Shown here: piece after piece, positions 44,866-53,442 of the stretch
Layout of the letters: each line of letters begins with the position of its first letter
Numbering within the stretch: the first letter of the stretch is position 1
Origin: Gemmatimonadota bacterium
Lineage (GTDB): Bacteria; Gemmatimonadota; Gemmatimonadetes; Gemmatimonadales; Gemmatimonadaceae
Direction of reading: 5' to 3'
Assembly (NCBI GenBank): GCA_016712265.1
Contig: JADJRJ010000031.1
Span: 1,302,001 to 1,366,000 of the forward strand
Length of the DNA: 64,000 nucleotides
Program-made: the position numbers and the translations under genes
Notes under the pieces: generated by a model
Seen by the model: only the letters and a program-made list of their open reading frames with translations
Database searches by the model: none
Told to the model about the DNA's origin: nothing

Positions 44866-46347
44866 GTGACAGGAGAAGCGCGCGAGTTGACGTGTGAGGT
44901 GCTGGTGGTCGGTGGGGGCCCGGCCGCGGCCGCGGCGGCCGCGCTGCTCGCCAAGTGGGGGCACCAGGTGGTCGTTCTCGACCGCCCGGCCGTCCGCCCG
45001 GCACTGGCCGAGTCGTTGCCGCCGAGCTGCCGACGGTTGCTGGAGGTGATCGGTGTCCTGCCCGCGGTCGCGTCGGCCGGGTTCCTCGAGGCGACCGGGA
45101 ACACCGTGTGGTGGGGCGGGAGCGAGCGACGTGTTGAGTTGTTCCCTGCAGGAGCGACGGGGTGGCAGGTGGACCGTGCGCGCTTTGATGAGGTGCTCCG
45201 CGCCCACGCCATCGCCTGCGGCGTGCGCTGGCACCGGCCCGCGATGGCGCGGTCGCTCGTGACGGTTGACGACGGGGTGGTCTGTACGGCCGAGGTCAAC
45301 GGTGAGGAGCGGACGCTGCGTGCGCACTGGGCGATTGACGCCTCGGGCCGGACCGGGCTGGTCGCGCGACACCAGCGCATCGGCGCGGGGGTCGCTTGGC
45401 GGACCATGGCGCTCGCGGCAGAGTGGCGTCGCACGGGCGGTTGGGGGCTTCCGGAGGAAAGCCATACGCTTGTGGAGAGTGTCGAGAACGGATGGGGCTG
45501 GTCCGTCCCCGTGGACCGCGAACGTCGGTACTTCACGGTGATGTTCAATCCCGCGTCGGGGTCGCCTTCTGGCGGGGCGCTCGGCGCCGACTATCATCGG
45601 CGCCTCGCCCAGGTGCCTGCCTTGTCGGCGATCCTGGCGGGCGGGGAGTGTATCGGGGAGCCGTTTGCGTGTGATGCCTCGACCTACAGTACCGAGTCTC
45701 CAGTGGACGGGCGGGTGCTTGCCGTGGGAGACGCCGCCTCGTTCCTGGACCCGCTTTCCTCGTTTGGCGTGAAGAAGGCGCTCGCCTCGGCATGGATGGG
45801 GGCCGTGGCTATTCACACCGCCCTGGTGTCACCCGGTGCGCAAGAGGCGGCCCTCAACCTGTTTGTGCAACGCGAGGCGGAATACGTGCGTGCGGCGCGC
45901 GCGCCTCTCGGCGCCCTGTCGCGCGACGCCGTCCCGGGTGGGAGCGCGGGATTTTGGGCCGCGCGTGCGGCGATGGCGGTGGATGATGAGCAGGGGGACC
46001 TGGTGGGGACGATGCGGCAGCACCCGGGTGTCCTCCGCGCGTTTGAGGCGCTGCGCCAGCGTGACCCTGCCGTGTTGCGCCGTGGAGGGCCGGTGGTCGC
46101 GTCTGCTCCCCTGGTGCGGGAGAACCAGGTGGTGATCGCGCCTCACCTCGTGCTCGAGGGCATCCAGGCGCCAGTCCGGTTCCTGCGAAATGTCGACTTG
46201 ATCGCACTGTCCGAGCTGGCCGGGGAGGGAGCGGAGATGGGCGCGTTATGCGCGGCGTACGAGCGCGCGCACGGCGTTCATCCCCTGTCAGACCTGATCG
46301 GCGCGATTTCGGTCCTGCTCGCCCATGAAGTGCTCGTGTTTGCTTGA
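44866..46347 (+). CDS. qhpG: QhpG-like flavin monooxygenase for CTQ formation
   Basis: 493 residues from GTG 44866; TTG 44887 has a better-placed AGGAG and would give 486. FAD site CEVLVVGGGPAAAAAAALLA and a second FAD motif AVGDAASFLDPLSSFGVKKA with Asp, as in flavin-dependent halogenases and geranylgeranyl-reductase-like monooxygenases. In Paracoccus QhpG hydroxylates the Trp that becomes the CTQ cofactor of the amine dehydrogenase gamma subunit. Here it is first in an operon that encodes every other Qhp protein, so the same role is inferred. No halogenase K-motif (GWxWxIP) is complete: GWGWSVPV is close, so distinguishing from a halogenase relies on context. Confidence 0.82.
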   Translation: MTGEARELTCEVLVVGGGPAAAAAAALLAKWGHQVVVLDRPAVRPALAESLPPSCRRLLEVIGVLPAVASAGFLEATGNTVWWGGSERRVELFPAGATGWQVDRARFDEVLRAHAIACGVRWHRPAMARSLVTVDDGVVCTAEVNGEERTLRAHWAIDASGRTGLVARHQRIGAGVAWRTMALAAEWRRTGGWGLPEESHTLVESVENGWGWSVPVDRERRYFTVMFNPASGSPSGGALGADYHRRLAQVPALSAILAGGECIGEPFACDASTYSTESPVDGRVLAVGDAASFLDPLSSFGVKKALASAWMGAVAIHTALVSPGAQEAALNLFVQREAEYVRAARAPLGALSRDAVPGGSAGFWAARAAMAVDDEQGDLVGTMRQHPGVLRAFEALRQRDPAVLRRGGPVVASAPLVRENQVVIAPHLVLEGIQAPVRFLRNVDLIALSELAGEGAEMGALCAAYERAHGVHPLSDLIGAISVLLAHEVLVFA

Positions 46348-46399
46348 CAGGCGGTCCGGCAACGCGTAGAACTGGCGGGTTCGCGCGACGAGATTACCG

Positions 46400-48082
46400 A
46401 TGCGAGTTTGGAGAGCCCTAACGACAGTCGTCATCTGGAGCACCCCGGCGGGTGTGGCCTTGGCACAGGGCGGCGCAACGGCGCCAGACACGGGTGGCTT
46501 CGTGGTCCGCGACCCGCTCGTCTTGCGCAAGTGCGGTGGGTGCCACAAGGCGGACAGCACCGGTCGAGTGGCCCGACTGTCATGGATCCGTAAGGCGCCG
46601 GAAGGCTGGGAGGCGTCGATCCGACGCATGGCCAGCCTGAACGGGGTGAAGATGGAAGCGGCGGAGGCGCGGGCGGTCGTGAAGTACTTCGCGAACACGC
46701 AGGGGCTCGCGCCAGCCGAGGTGAAGCCCGCCCGGTTCGAGACCGAGCGTCGCTTGATCGACTACACGTACAGCGATGGTCCGACGGACCGGACGTGCCG
46801 TGCCTGTCACTCGGTCGGTCGGGTCCTTTTGCAGCGCCGGACGCGCGCCGAGTGGGAGTTGTTGATCGCCACCCATCGCGGCTACTACCCGAACTCGGAT
46901 TTTCAGGCGTTTCGGCGCGGCGGGCCTTCGCCGCGGGATTCTGCGCCGGCCCCTCATCCGATGGACCAGGCGATCGCGCACCTCTCGCGGGCCTTCCCGC
47001 TGCACACGACCGAGTGGGCCGCATGGTCCGCGACGATGCGTCCGGCGCCACTCGAGGGCACGTGGGTGCTGTCCGGGAATGAGCCGGGGCGCGGTGCATT
47101 CTACGGCAAGCTGGTCGCGACGAAGGTCCCTGGGACTGACGATGAGTTCACCACGCGGGCGACGTATCGATATGCGCGCGATGGCCGGACCGTGACGCGA
47201 GACGGCCGCTCCATTGTTTACACCGGCCACCAGTGGCGCGGCCGATCCACGCCCACTGGGGCGACGCCAGATAGCGCGTGGCGCGAAGTCGTGTCGGTAG
47301 AGCCCGGCTGGCAGGAGATGAGCGGTCGCTGGTTTCGCGGTGGTTACGACGAATTCGGGATGGACGTGACGATGCGTCGGAGCGCCGGGAGCGTGGCATT
47401 GCTCGGGGTGGAGCCGCGGGGGCTGCGGGCGGGAACCAAGGACGCCGACGTCACCGTATTCGGTTCCAACCTGCCGCGCGTTGCCGCCGCAACCGGGGTC
47501 GACTTCGGCCCTGGGGTCACCGTGTCGCGCATTGTACGCTCGACGCCGGATGAGTTGGTGCTCAAGGTGTCGGTGGACGACGCGGTGCGTCCCGGAGCGC
47601 GCGACCTGTTTGTCGGCGGCGCGTCGTTGCGGGGGGCGGTGGTCGCGTATCGCACCGTCGACCGGGTGCGCGTGACCCCGCAGTGGGGAATGGCCCGCGC
47701 CGGTGGTGTGCGCTTTCCCAAGCAGTTCGCGCAATTCGAGGCCATCGGGATGGCGAATGGTCCCGACGGCAAGCCGGAGACCGCGGACGACCTCGACCTC
47801 GGCGTGGTTCCCGTGACGTGGGCGCTTGAGGAGTATGGGGTGACCTACAAGGATGACGACATCCAGTACGTCGGGACGCTGGACCAGAAGGGGTTCTTCA
47901 CGCCGAACCTTGACGGGCCCAACCCCCAACGCAGCGGGAGCCGCAACAATATCGGTGACGTGTGGGTGGTGGCGACCCACACGCCCGCAGCCCCGGGGGC
48001 ACGTCCCCTCAAGGGGCGGGCGCACATGATCGTGACCGTGCCCTTGTACATGCGTTGGGAACCGACCCGGACCTCCCCATGA
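46400..48082 (+). CDS. qhpA: Quinohemoprotein amine dehydrogenase alpha subunit (diheme)
   Basis: 560 residues. A signal peptide of about 22 residues ends ALAQ, so the protein is periplasmic. Two c-type heme motifs: CGGCH at Cys45 and CRACH at Cys133. After them come large beta-rich domains (immunoglobulin-like, as in the known alpha subunit). The hemes pass electrons from the CTQ cofactor of the gamma subunit to an external carrier. The stop overlaps the radical SAM start (ATGA). Length matches the Paracoccus and Pseudomonas subunits. Confidence 0.92.
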   Translation: MRVWRALTTVVIWSTPAGVALAQGGATAPDTGGFVVRDPLVLRKCGGCHKADSTGRVARLSWIRKAPEGWEASIRRMASLNGVKMEAAEARAVVKYFANTQGLAPAEVKPARFETERRLIDYTYSDGPTDRTCRACHSVGRVLLQRRTRAEWELLIATHRGYYPNSDFQAFRRGGPSPRDSAPAPHPMDQAIAHLSRAFPLHTTEWAAWSATMRPAPLEGTWVLSGNEPGRGAFYGKLVATKVPGTDDEFTTRATYRYARDGRTVTRDGRSIVYTGHQWRGRSTPTGATPDSAWREVVSVEPGWQEMSGRWFRGGYDEFGMDVTMRRSAGSVALLGVEPRGLRAGTKDADVTVFGSNLPRVAAATGVDFGPGVTVSRIVRSTPDELVLKVSVDDAVRPGARDLFVGGASLRGAVVAYRTVDRVRVTPQWGMARAGGVRFPKQFAQFEAIGMANGPDGKPETADDLDLGVVPVTWALEEYGVTYKDDDIQYVGTLDQKGFFTPNLDGPNPQRSGSRNNIGDVWVVATHTPAAPGARPLKGRAHMIVTVPLYMRWEPTRTSP

Positions 48083-49500
48083 TGTTGCTCCGGCGAGGCG
48101 AGTATCACGCGTTCGAGGCCGACGGAGCCCCGCACGTCTACCTCGTGCCATCGGCCGCGGTGTTCCGCCTCGATGGGGCGTCGGAGGCCGTGCTCGACGC
48201 GTTAGGCGCCGAGGACCTCACCCCCGAGGCGCTGTCGGCACGGCTGGCCGACCGCTTTTCCGCACCGGTGGTGCAGGAGACGGTGCACGAGTTGATGGGG
48301 GCCCAGGCGATCAAGACGGTGCAGGCGCCCGCGCCGCGCCCTGCCGTGCCGGGGCCCCGCCGACGGATTCCGCTGACCACGCTCGTCCTGAACGTGACGA
48401 GCAAGTGCAACCTGAGCTGCAAGTATTGCTACGAATACGGTGAGGACCGGCTCGTGGAGCCGTCCACCAAGCCGCGGTTCATGAGCGAGGAGACGGCGCG
48501 CGAAAGCGTCGACTTCATGTTTGCCGAGGCCGGCGATGCCCCCCGCGTGCACCTGACGTTCTTTGGCGGCGAGACGCTGCTGAACTTCAAGGTGTTGCGC
48601 TTCGCGATGTCGTACGCGAAGGAGAAAGCGGTCGCCCTCGGTAAGGAAGTGGATGCCAGCCTGACGACCAACGCCACGCTGTTGCGCGACGAGATCATCG
48701 ACTGGATGGTCGAGCACAACATCGGGGTCACCGTCTCGATGGACGGTGCGCGGGAGCAGCAGGACGCCAACCGCGTCTTCGCCAACGGGATGGGGAGCTA
48801 CGACAGCGTGATTCCCCGCGTGCAGGAGTTGCTGCGGCGTCATCGCCGTCGGCCGATCGGTGCGCGCGTGACGCTGACGAAGGGGAACCTCAAGGTGCGC
48901 GAGATCTACCAGCACCTGAAGCACGACGTCGGCTTCTACGAGGTCGGCTTTGCCCCGGTGACCACCAGCTGGCAGCGCGACTACGCGATTCAGGATGACG
49001 GGTTCGAGCAGATGTTGCAGGAATTCCAGTTGCTGGCTCGCGAATTCCTGGAGACGTCACTCGACGGCCGTCATCATGGGTTCAGCAATGTGCGCGATAC
49101 CCTTGAAGAGATCCACAAGGGCGTGGCCAAGGCCTATCCCTGTGGGGCAGGACTTGGATTGTTAGGTGTTGCGACCGACGGCGACGTGGCCCTCTGCCAC
49201 CGCTTTGCCGGCTCCGACTCGCACAAGCTGGGCACAGTGCGAGACGGGATCGACCACGGGCGGCAGGACGAGTACCTGCGGTCGCATCACATTGACCACA
49301 AGACCGACTGCCGGACGTGCTGGGCGCGGTCACTGTGCGCTGGCGGGTGTTACCATGAGGCGCACACCCGGTACGGGTCGACGGCCCAGCCCAACCTGCA
49401 CTATTGCGAATGGATCCGTCGCTGGAGCGCGACGTGCCTGGAAGTGTACGCAACGCTGGCCGCGCGGCGGCCAGAGTTCCTGAGACAGTTCGACGCCTGA
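48079..49500 (+). CDS. qhpD: Radical SAM/SPASM thioether-forming enzyme of QHNDH
   Basis: 473 residues. The first 100 residues resemble a PqqD-like peptide-binding domain (VPSAAVFRLDGASEAVLDAL). The radical SAM cluster motif CNLSCKYC is at Cys110, Cys114 and Cys117. The C-terminal SPASM region has Cys in YPCGAG, ALCHRF, and CRTCWARSLCAGGCYH, for two more iron-sulfur clusters. In the known system this enzyme makes the three Cys-to-Asp/Glu thioether bridges in the gamma subunit, which is encoded right after it. It overlaps qhpA by 4 nt. Two Leu-Gly pairs use TTA. Confidence 0.93.
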   Translation: MMLLRRGEYHAFEADGAPHVYLVPSAAVFRLDGASEAVLDALGAEDLTPEALSARLADRFSAPVVQETVHELMGAQAIKTVQAPAPRPAVPGPRRRIPLTTLVLNVTSKCNLSCKYCYEYGEDRLVEPSTKPRFMSEETARESVDFMFAEAGDAPRVHLTFFGGETLLNFKVLRFAMSYAKEKAVALGKEVDASLTTNATLLRDEIIDWMVEHNIGVTVSMDGAREQQDANRVFANGMGSYDSVIPRVQELLRRHRRRPIGARVTLTKGNLKVREIYQHLKHDVGFYEVGFAPVTTSWQRDYAIQDDGFEQMLQEFQLLAREFLETSLDGRHHGFSNVRDTLEEIHKGVAKAYPCGAGLGLLGVATDGDVALCHRFAGSDSHKLGTVRDGIDHGRQDEYLRSHHIDHKTDCRTCWARSLCAGGCYHEAHTRYGSTAQPNLHYCEWIRRWSATCLEVYATLAARRPEFLRQFDA

Positions 49501-49513
49501 GGAGAGGAGGCCG

Positions 49514-49882
49514 ATGCGCCACCTGAGTGCCATCAATCGCAAGGCCCACGCCATCGACGGCGTGCTCGCCGCCGACGCGGCGCGCGCCGCAGCGACCGGC
49601 GACGCACACGATGTCGCGGACGTCGTGGCCCTGCAGCAGCGACAAGACGGGCCACACATCCCGCTCGGCTGCTCGTTTGTCTTTGCCCCCGGGTGGGAAG
49701 TCGATAGTTCCGGGTCGACGGCCGGACTCTGTGCGCCGGTCGAGCGCGACCTGTATGACTGCTATGTCACCTGCTTCTGGCCGATCCACGTGCCAGACCT
49801 GTACAATCACGCGCCCGACTGGACCGCGAAGTGTGCCGCGGCCCAACAGGATTGGCGCAAGATTGACCTGATCTTCCCATGA
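49514..49882 (+). CDS. qhpC: Quinohemoprotein amine dehydrogenase gamma subunit (CTQ)
   Basis: 122 residues with a leader of about 46. GGAGAGGAGG precedes the ATG. All crosslinking residues known from Paracoccus are here at identical spacing: Cys53-Glu62, Cys73-Asp79, Cys87-Asp95 for the three thioether bridges, and Cys83-Trp89 for the cysteine tryptophylquinone cofactor. Aligning Cys53 with Cys7 of the mature subunit puts the mature N-terminus near residue 47. The leader is longer than the 28 residues reported for Paracoccus. The stop overlaps the start of the beta subunit (ATGA). The protein is post-translationally built by the enzymes encoded around it. Confidence 0.95.
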   Translation: MRHLSAINRKAHAIDGVLAADAARAAATGDAHDVADVVALQQRQDGPHIPLGCSFVFAPGWEVDSSGSTAGLCAPVERDLYDCYVTCFWPIHVPDLYNHAPDWTAKCAAAQQDWRKIDLIFP

Positions 49883-50970
49883 GCTTGCCCAACTCCGTCG
49901 TGCAGCTCGCCGCCTCCGCGGCGTGGCTGTTCCTGGTTGCGCAGGGCGCCGCGGCCCAGCCCGTCAGTGGCGGCACCGGCACGGTGTATTACGCGACCTA
50001 CGCCAAGAAGATCTTCGTCATCGACGAAGCGTCGCTCGCGGTGAAGGACTCCATGCCGGTGTCGATCGGCATCCCGTTCGGGATGACGCTTTCCGGTGAT
50101 CGGCAGCACCTGTACACGACCGAGCCCACGCGGCAGTGGTTCGAGGTCTTCGACCTCAAGACGCGCAAGGCGATCTCGAAGTTCACGCTCTCTGACGATA
50201 CGCGAGAGGTGCGCATCTCGGGGTTCAACGTGGACCCGAAAGAGCGGTATGCCGTGTTGCTCGTGAAGACCGCGACCAAGAAGTCTGATCGATTTGAGAT
50301 CGGCAAGCCGACGTTGCTCAAGTACGACCTGCAGAAGAAGGTGGTCACGGACACGATCAAGTGGCCAGCGGGAGAGGAGCGCGACTTCGCGCAGATCGTG
50401 CTCTCGCCAGACGGCAACCTGATGTACTTCTTTACGTCCGAGGACATCCTCATCTACGATGCGCTCACCCTCAAGCAGGTCGATCGGTGGGACCTGCAGC
50501 GCAGTGTGGACGATGGCCTGGGGCGATGGAACTTCGGATTCCCCGAGAGCCTGTACGAAGAGCCGGGGTTCTTCACCGGGCTCTTTCGTTCGACGGACCC
50601 GATCAATAACCGAACGCTGATGGGGGTGGCGCGCGTCGACCTGGCACAGAAGGCTGTGGAGTTCTACTCACTCGGCCCCAGTGACGGTGTGGGATTCTCG
50701 CTGGCGCCGGGGCGCCGCCGGGCCTACGGGCTCAAGCAGCAGGTGGGGAACTACCAGTTCTGGATGTATGACCTCGAGAATCGCCGCGTCGCGCAACGCG
50801 TGGAATTCGCTGGCCGGCCCCGCATGGGGCTCGACGTATCGACCAACGGTCGTTTGCTCTACGTGCACACGGCGGGTCCGACGATTGACCTGTACGACGC
50901 CGAGACACTGCGGTTCGTGCGCACGGTCGAGTATCCCGCGGACATGACGGACTTCCTCCTCGTGCCGTAA
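49879..50970 (+). CDS. qhpB: Quinohemoprotein amine dehydrogenase beta subunit
   Basis: 363 residues. The signal peptide (ASAAWLFLVAQGAAAQP) sends it to the periplasm. Repeated blade motifs such as VIDEASLAVKDSMPV, LKYDLQKKVVTDTIKW and IDLYDAETLRFVRTVEY show a seven-bladed beta-propeller. In the enzyme it holds the gamma subunit and helps form the active site for primary amines. It overlaps qhpC by 4 nt. Confidence 0.92.
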   Translation: MSLPNSVVQLAASAAWLFLVAQGAAAQPVSGGTGTVYYATYAKKIFVIDEASLAVKDSMPVSIGIPFGMTLSGDRQHLYTTEPTRQWFEVFDLKTRKAISKFTLSDDTREVRISGFNVDPKERYAVLLVKTATKKSDRFEIGKPTLLKYDLQKKVVTDTIKWPAGEERDFAQIVLSPDGNLMYFFTSEDILIYDALTLKQVDRWDLQRSVDDGLGRWNFGFPESLYEEPGFFTGLFRSTDPINNRTLMGVARVDLAQKAVEFYSLGPSDGVGFSLAPGRRRAYGLKQQVGNYQFWMYDLENRRVAQRVEFAGRPRMGLDVSTNGRLLYVHTAGPTIDLYDAETLRFVRTVEYPADMTDFLLVP

Positions 50971-51017
50971 GGACATGGAGAGCGGCCACGGGGGCGAATG
51001 GCTCCCCGTGGCCTGGT

Positions 51018-52700
51018 GTGTACCTCGCGATGCTGCCCCCTGACCTTCTTCGGGCCCTCGGGTTCGTGCGTCGCCATGCGTGGCGCCTGGTGCCGGTCGT
51101 TGGGCTCACCCTGTTCGCGACCGCTCTCTCGCTATCTCAGCCCTTCCTGTCGCGCATCCTGGTTGATCGGGCCCTGCTCGGGCGGGATGTGCGCATCCTC
51201 GCATGGACGGTCCTCGGCTTCCTGGGGCTCACGGCGCTGAGCCTGGCCTGCAATGCCATCGCCGGGTTGCGCTACACACGGGTCTCCGCCGACATCCTGT
51301 TCGAGATGCGCCTCGAGGTCCTGGCGCACCTGCAGCGGCTTTCGCCGCGCTACTTCACTGCGACTCCCCTCGGGCAGATCGCATCGCGGATCAACAGCGA
51401 CATCGCCGAGATCCAGCGCGTGGTGAGTGAGGTGGCCCTCGCCTGGATCGGGCAGGTGGTGTTTCTCGTGGGGAGTGTCGTGATGCTGGTCGTGCTGGAC
51501 GTGCGCCTCTTTCTGTTGACGCTGGTGGCCTTTCCGCCGGCGCTCGTCTCGCTGGTCTGGTATCGCCGCCGGTTGGAAGGGTCCGTGACCGAGGTGCGGG
51601 AGCACAGTGCGGGGGTGGGCACGTTCTTGATCGAGGCGTTGCAAGGGATGCGGCTGCTGGTGGCGCACAACGCCGAGTTCCGCTCGCGCGAGGAGTTCGC
51701 GCGTCGCAACGAGGGATTCGTCGGTGCGCTGATGTCGATGCGACGTCTCACCTACCTCGCGGGTGGGCTCCCAGGGGTTGTCCTCTCGGTCGGGAGTGCG
51801 GCGGTGTTTTTTTACGGCGGGTGGCGCGTGATCACGGGCGAGATCTCGATGGGGACGATGGTGGCCTTCGTGGCGTACCAGATGCGCCTGCTGTCGCCGG
51901 TGCAGGGATTGATGGGTATCTACACGAGTGTTGCAGCTGCCCGGGTGTCCCTGCGACGGGTCCAGGAGATCCTGGACACCCCGGTGGCCGTGCCCGACGG
52001 CGCGGTGTCCAGCCCGGTCCCGGAGGTGCGTGGGGCGATCGCCGTGCGGGGGGTGAGCTACCAGTACGATCGCGGGGCCGTACTGCGTGATGTCTCGTTC
52101 GACGTCGCGGCGGGGGAATGGGTGGCGATCGTCGGGGCCAGCGGCGGCGGCAAGTCGAGCCTGGCAGACCTGCTGGTGCGGTACGCGGACCCAGACCGGG
52201 GCCAGCTGACGCTGGACGGCCACGACTTGCGGCAGTTCCCGCTCACCGATGTGCGTCGTGCGGTGTTGGTCGTTGACGGCGAGCCGTTCGTCCTTCATGC
52301 ATCGGTACGCGACAACCTGCGCCTTGCGTCCCCGGATGCCCCGGATGAACGCCTGGTCGACGCGTTGGCGCAGGCAGGGATGGGGGCATGGCTCGCGGCC
52401 GCTCCCGAGGGGCTGGCGACGGTCCTTGGTGAACGCGGCCGCGCGCTGTCGTCCGGCGAGCGCCAGCGACTGGCGATTGCGCGCGCCATCCTCGCGGATC
52501 CCCCGGTGCTGATTCTCGATGAAGCGACCGGGGCGCTCGACGTGGCGACGGAAGGTGCCCTGCTCGACGCGCTGCGTCCCTGGCTCGCGCGGCGCACGGT
52601 CCTCTGCATTACGCACCGACCGTCGGTAGCGGCGATGGCGGCCCGGACGATCAGCCTGCGAGATGGCACCGTCGCTCCCGCCGAAGGAGCCGTGGCATGA
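51018..52700 (+). CDS. qhpF: ABC transporter (fused TMD-NBD) of the qhp operon
   Basis: 560 residues from GTG 51018 (ATG 51030 also possible). Six membrane helices in the first 300 residues, then the ATPase: Walker A GASGGGKSS near 373, signature LSSGERQRL, Walker B VLILDEATGALD, and the switch His in CITHRPS. In the known system QhpF moves the crosslinked gamma subunit with its leader into the periplasm. The full-length fused exporter fits that job. It overlaps the protease gene by 4 nt. Confidence 0.9.
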   Translation: MYLAMLPPDLLRALGFVRRHAWRLVPVVGLTLFATALSLSQPFLSRILVDRALLGRDVRILAWTVLGFLGLTALSLACNAIAGLRYTRVSADILFEMRLEVLAHLQRLSPRYFTATPLGQIASRINSDIAEIQRVVSEVALAWIGQVVFLVGSVVMLVVLDVRLFLLTLVAFPPALVSLVWYRRRLEGSVTEVREHSAGVGTFLIEALQGMRLLVAHNAEFRSREEFARRNEGFVGALMSMRRLTYLAGGLPGVVLSVGSAAVFFYGGWRVITGEISMGTMVAFVAYQMRLLSPVQGLMGIYTSVAAARVSLRRVQEILDTPVAVPDGAVSSPVPEVRGAIAVRGVSYQYDRGAVLRDVSFDVAAGEWVAIVGASGGGKSSLADLLVRYADPDRGQLTLDGHDLRQFPLTDVRRAVLVVDGEPFVLHASVRDNLRLASPDAPDERLVDALAQAGMGAWLAAAPEGLATVLGERGRALSSGERQRLAIARAILADPPVLILDEATGALDVATEGALLDALRPWLARRTVLCITHRPSVAAMAARTISLRDGTVAPAEGAVA

Positions 52701-53362
52701 CGGGCCACGGGCGAGCTCCAGTCCGGGTGGCGGTGATCGACAGCGGGATCGCGGCAGGCCATCCTCACGTCGGCCGGGTGGTCGGGGGGACGGCACTCGT
52801 GGGCGAGGACCCGAGTGCATGGCAGGACCGACTTGGGCACGGGACGGCGGTTGCGGGGGCGATCAGCGACTTGGCGCCAGGGGTGGAGCTGTTGTCGGTA
52901 CGCGTGTTCGACACGACGCTCGCGACCACCGCGCGCTTGCTCTGTCAGGCGATCGACTGGGCCGCGGATCAGGGTGCCGACCTCATCAACCTGAGTGTCG
53001 GGACGACGAACGAGGCGCACCGGCCCCTGTTTGAGGCGGCGGTTTCCCGTGCCAGGGAACGGGGTGCATGGGTCGTCGCGGCGGCGATGGATCGTTCGGT
53101 GGGTCTTCTGCCCGGCATGCTCAATGGGGTCGTCGGCGTCGTGGCCGATCCCTCGTGCCCGAGGGGCGAGGTGCGCCAGGTCATGGGGACCGTCGGCGTT
53201 CAGCTGGGGGCCTCGCCTCGCCCGCGTCCCATCCCCGGGGTGCCGCCGGAGCGCAACCTGAGCGGCGTCTCCTTTGCTGTCGCGAACGCGACGGGAGTCC
53301 TCGCCGCTATGCGGGGGAGCGCTCACCCCATCGACCTGGCCGTGTGGCCCGGCGATCGGTAG
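52697..53362 (+). CDS. qhpE: Subtilisin-like protease of the qhp operon
   Basis: 221 residues, a minimal subtilase. Catalytic triad: Asp15 in VIDSGIAAGHPH, His48 in LGHGTAVAGAI and Ser192 in SGVSFAVANATG. It has no signal peptide and no propeptide, as in the known QhpE, which cuts the leader from the gamma subunit after crosslinking. It is the last gene of the operon; glyS follows after 80 nt with a hairpin near 53374-53390 between them. Confidence 0.9.
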   Translation: MTGHGRAPVRVAVIDSGIAAGHPHVGRVVGGTALVGEDPSAWQDRLGHGTAVAGAISDLAPGVELLSVRVFDTTLATTARLLCQAIDWAADQGADLINLSVGTTNEAHRPLFEAAVSRARERGAWVVAAAMDRSVGLLPGMLNGVVGVVADPSCPRGEVRQVMGTVGVQLGASPRPRPIPGVPPERNLSGVSFAVANATGVLAAMRGSAHPIDLAVWPGDR

Positions 53363-53373
53363 AAGTGATGGCA

Positions 53374-53390
53374 CCCCTGCGAAAGCGGGG
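53374..53390 (+). terminator. Short hairpin after qhpE
   Basis: CCCCTGC / GCGGGG-type stem with a GAAA tetraloop, without T-run. It may mark the qhp mRNA 3' end. A TATCTT at 53402-53407 could be a -10 for glyS, but no -35 is visible at the right distance. Confidence 0.35.
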
Positions 53391-53442
53391 GACTGACCGG
53401 CTATCTTGCCGTGCCGATCCACTGTCCCAAGCCTGAGCCCCG

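Noticed and set aside
44866..46347. Tryptophan halogenase
   Set aside because: Flavin motifs are shared with halogenases, but the operon context with all other Qhp genes makes the Trp-hydroxylating QhpG role far more likely.
48079..49882. Reading the radical SAM enzyme and small Cys-rich protein as a sactipeptide-type antibiotic cluster
   Set aside because: The small protein matches the QHNDH gamma subunit residue for residue at crosslink positions, and the alpha and beta enzyme subunits flank it.
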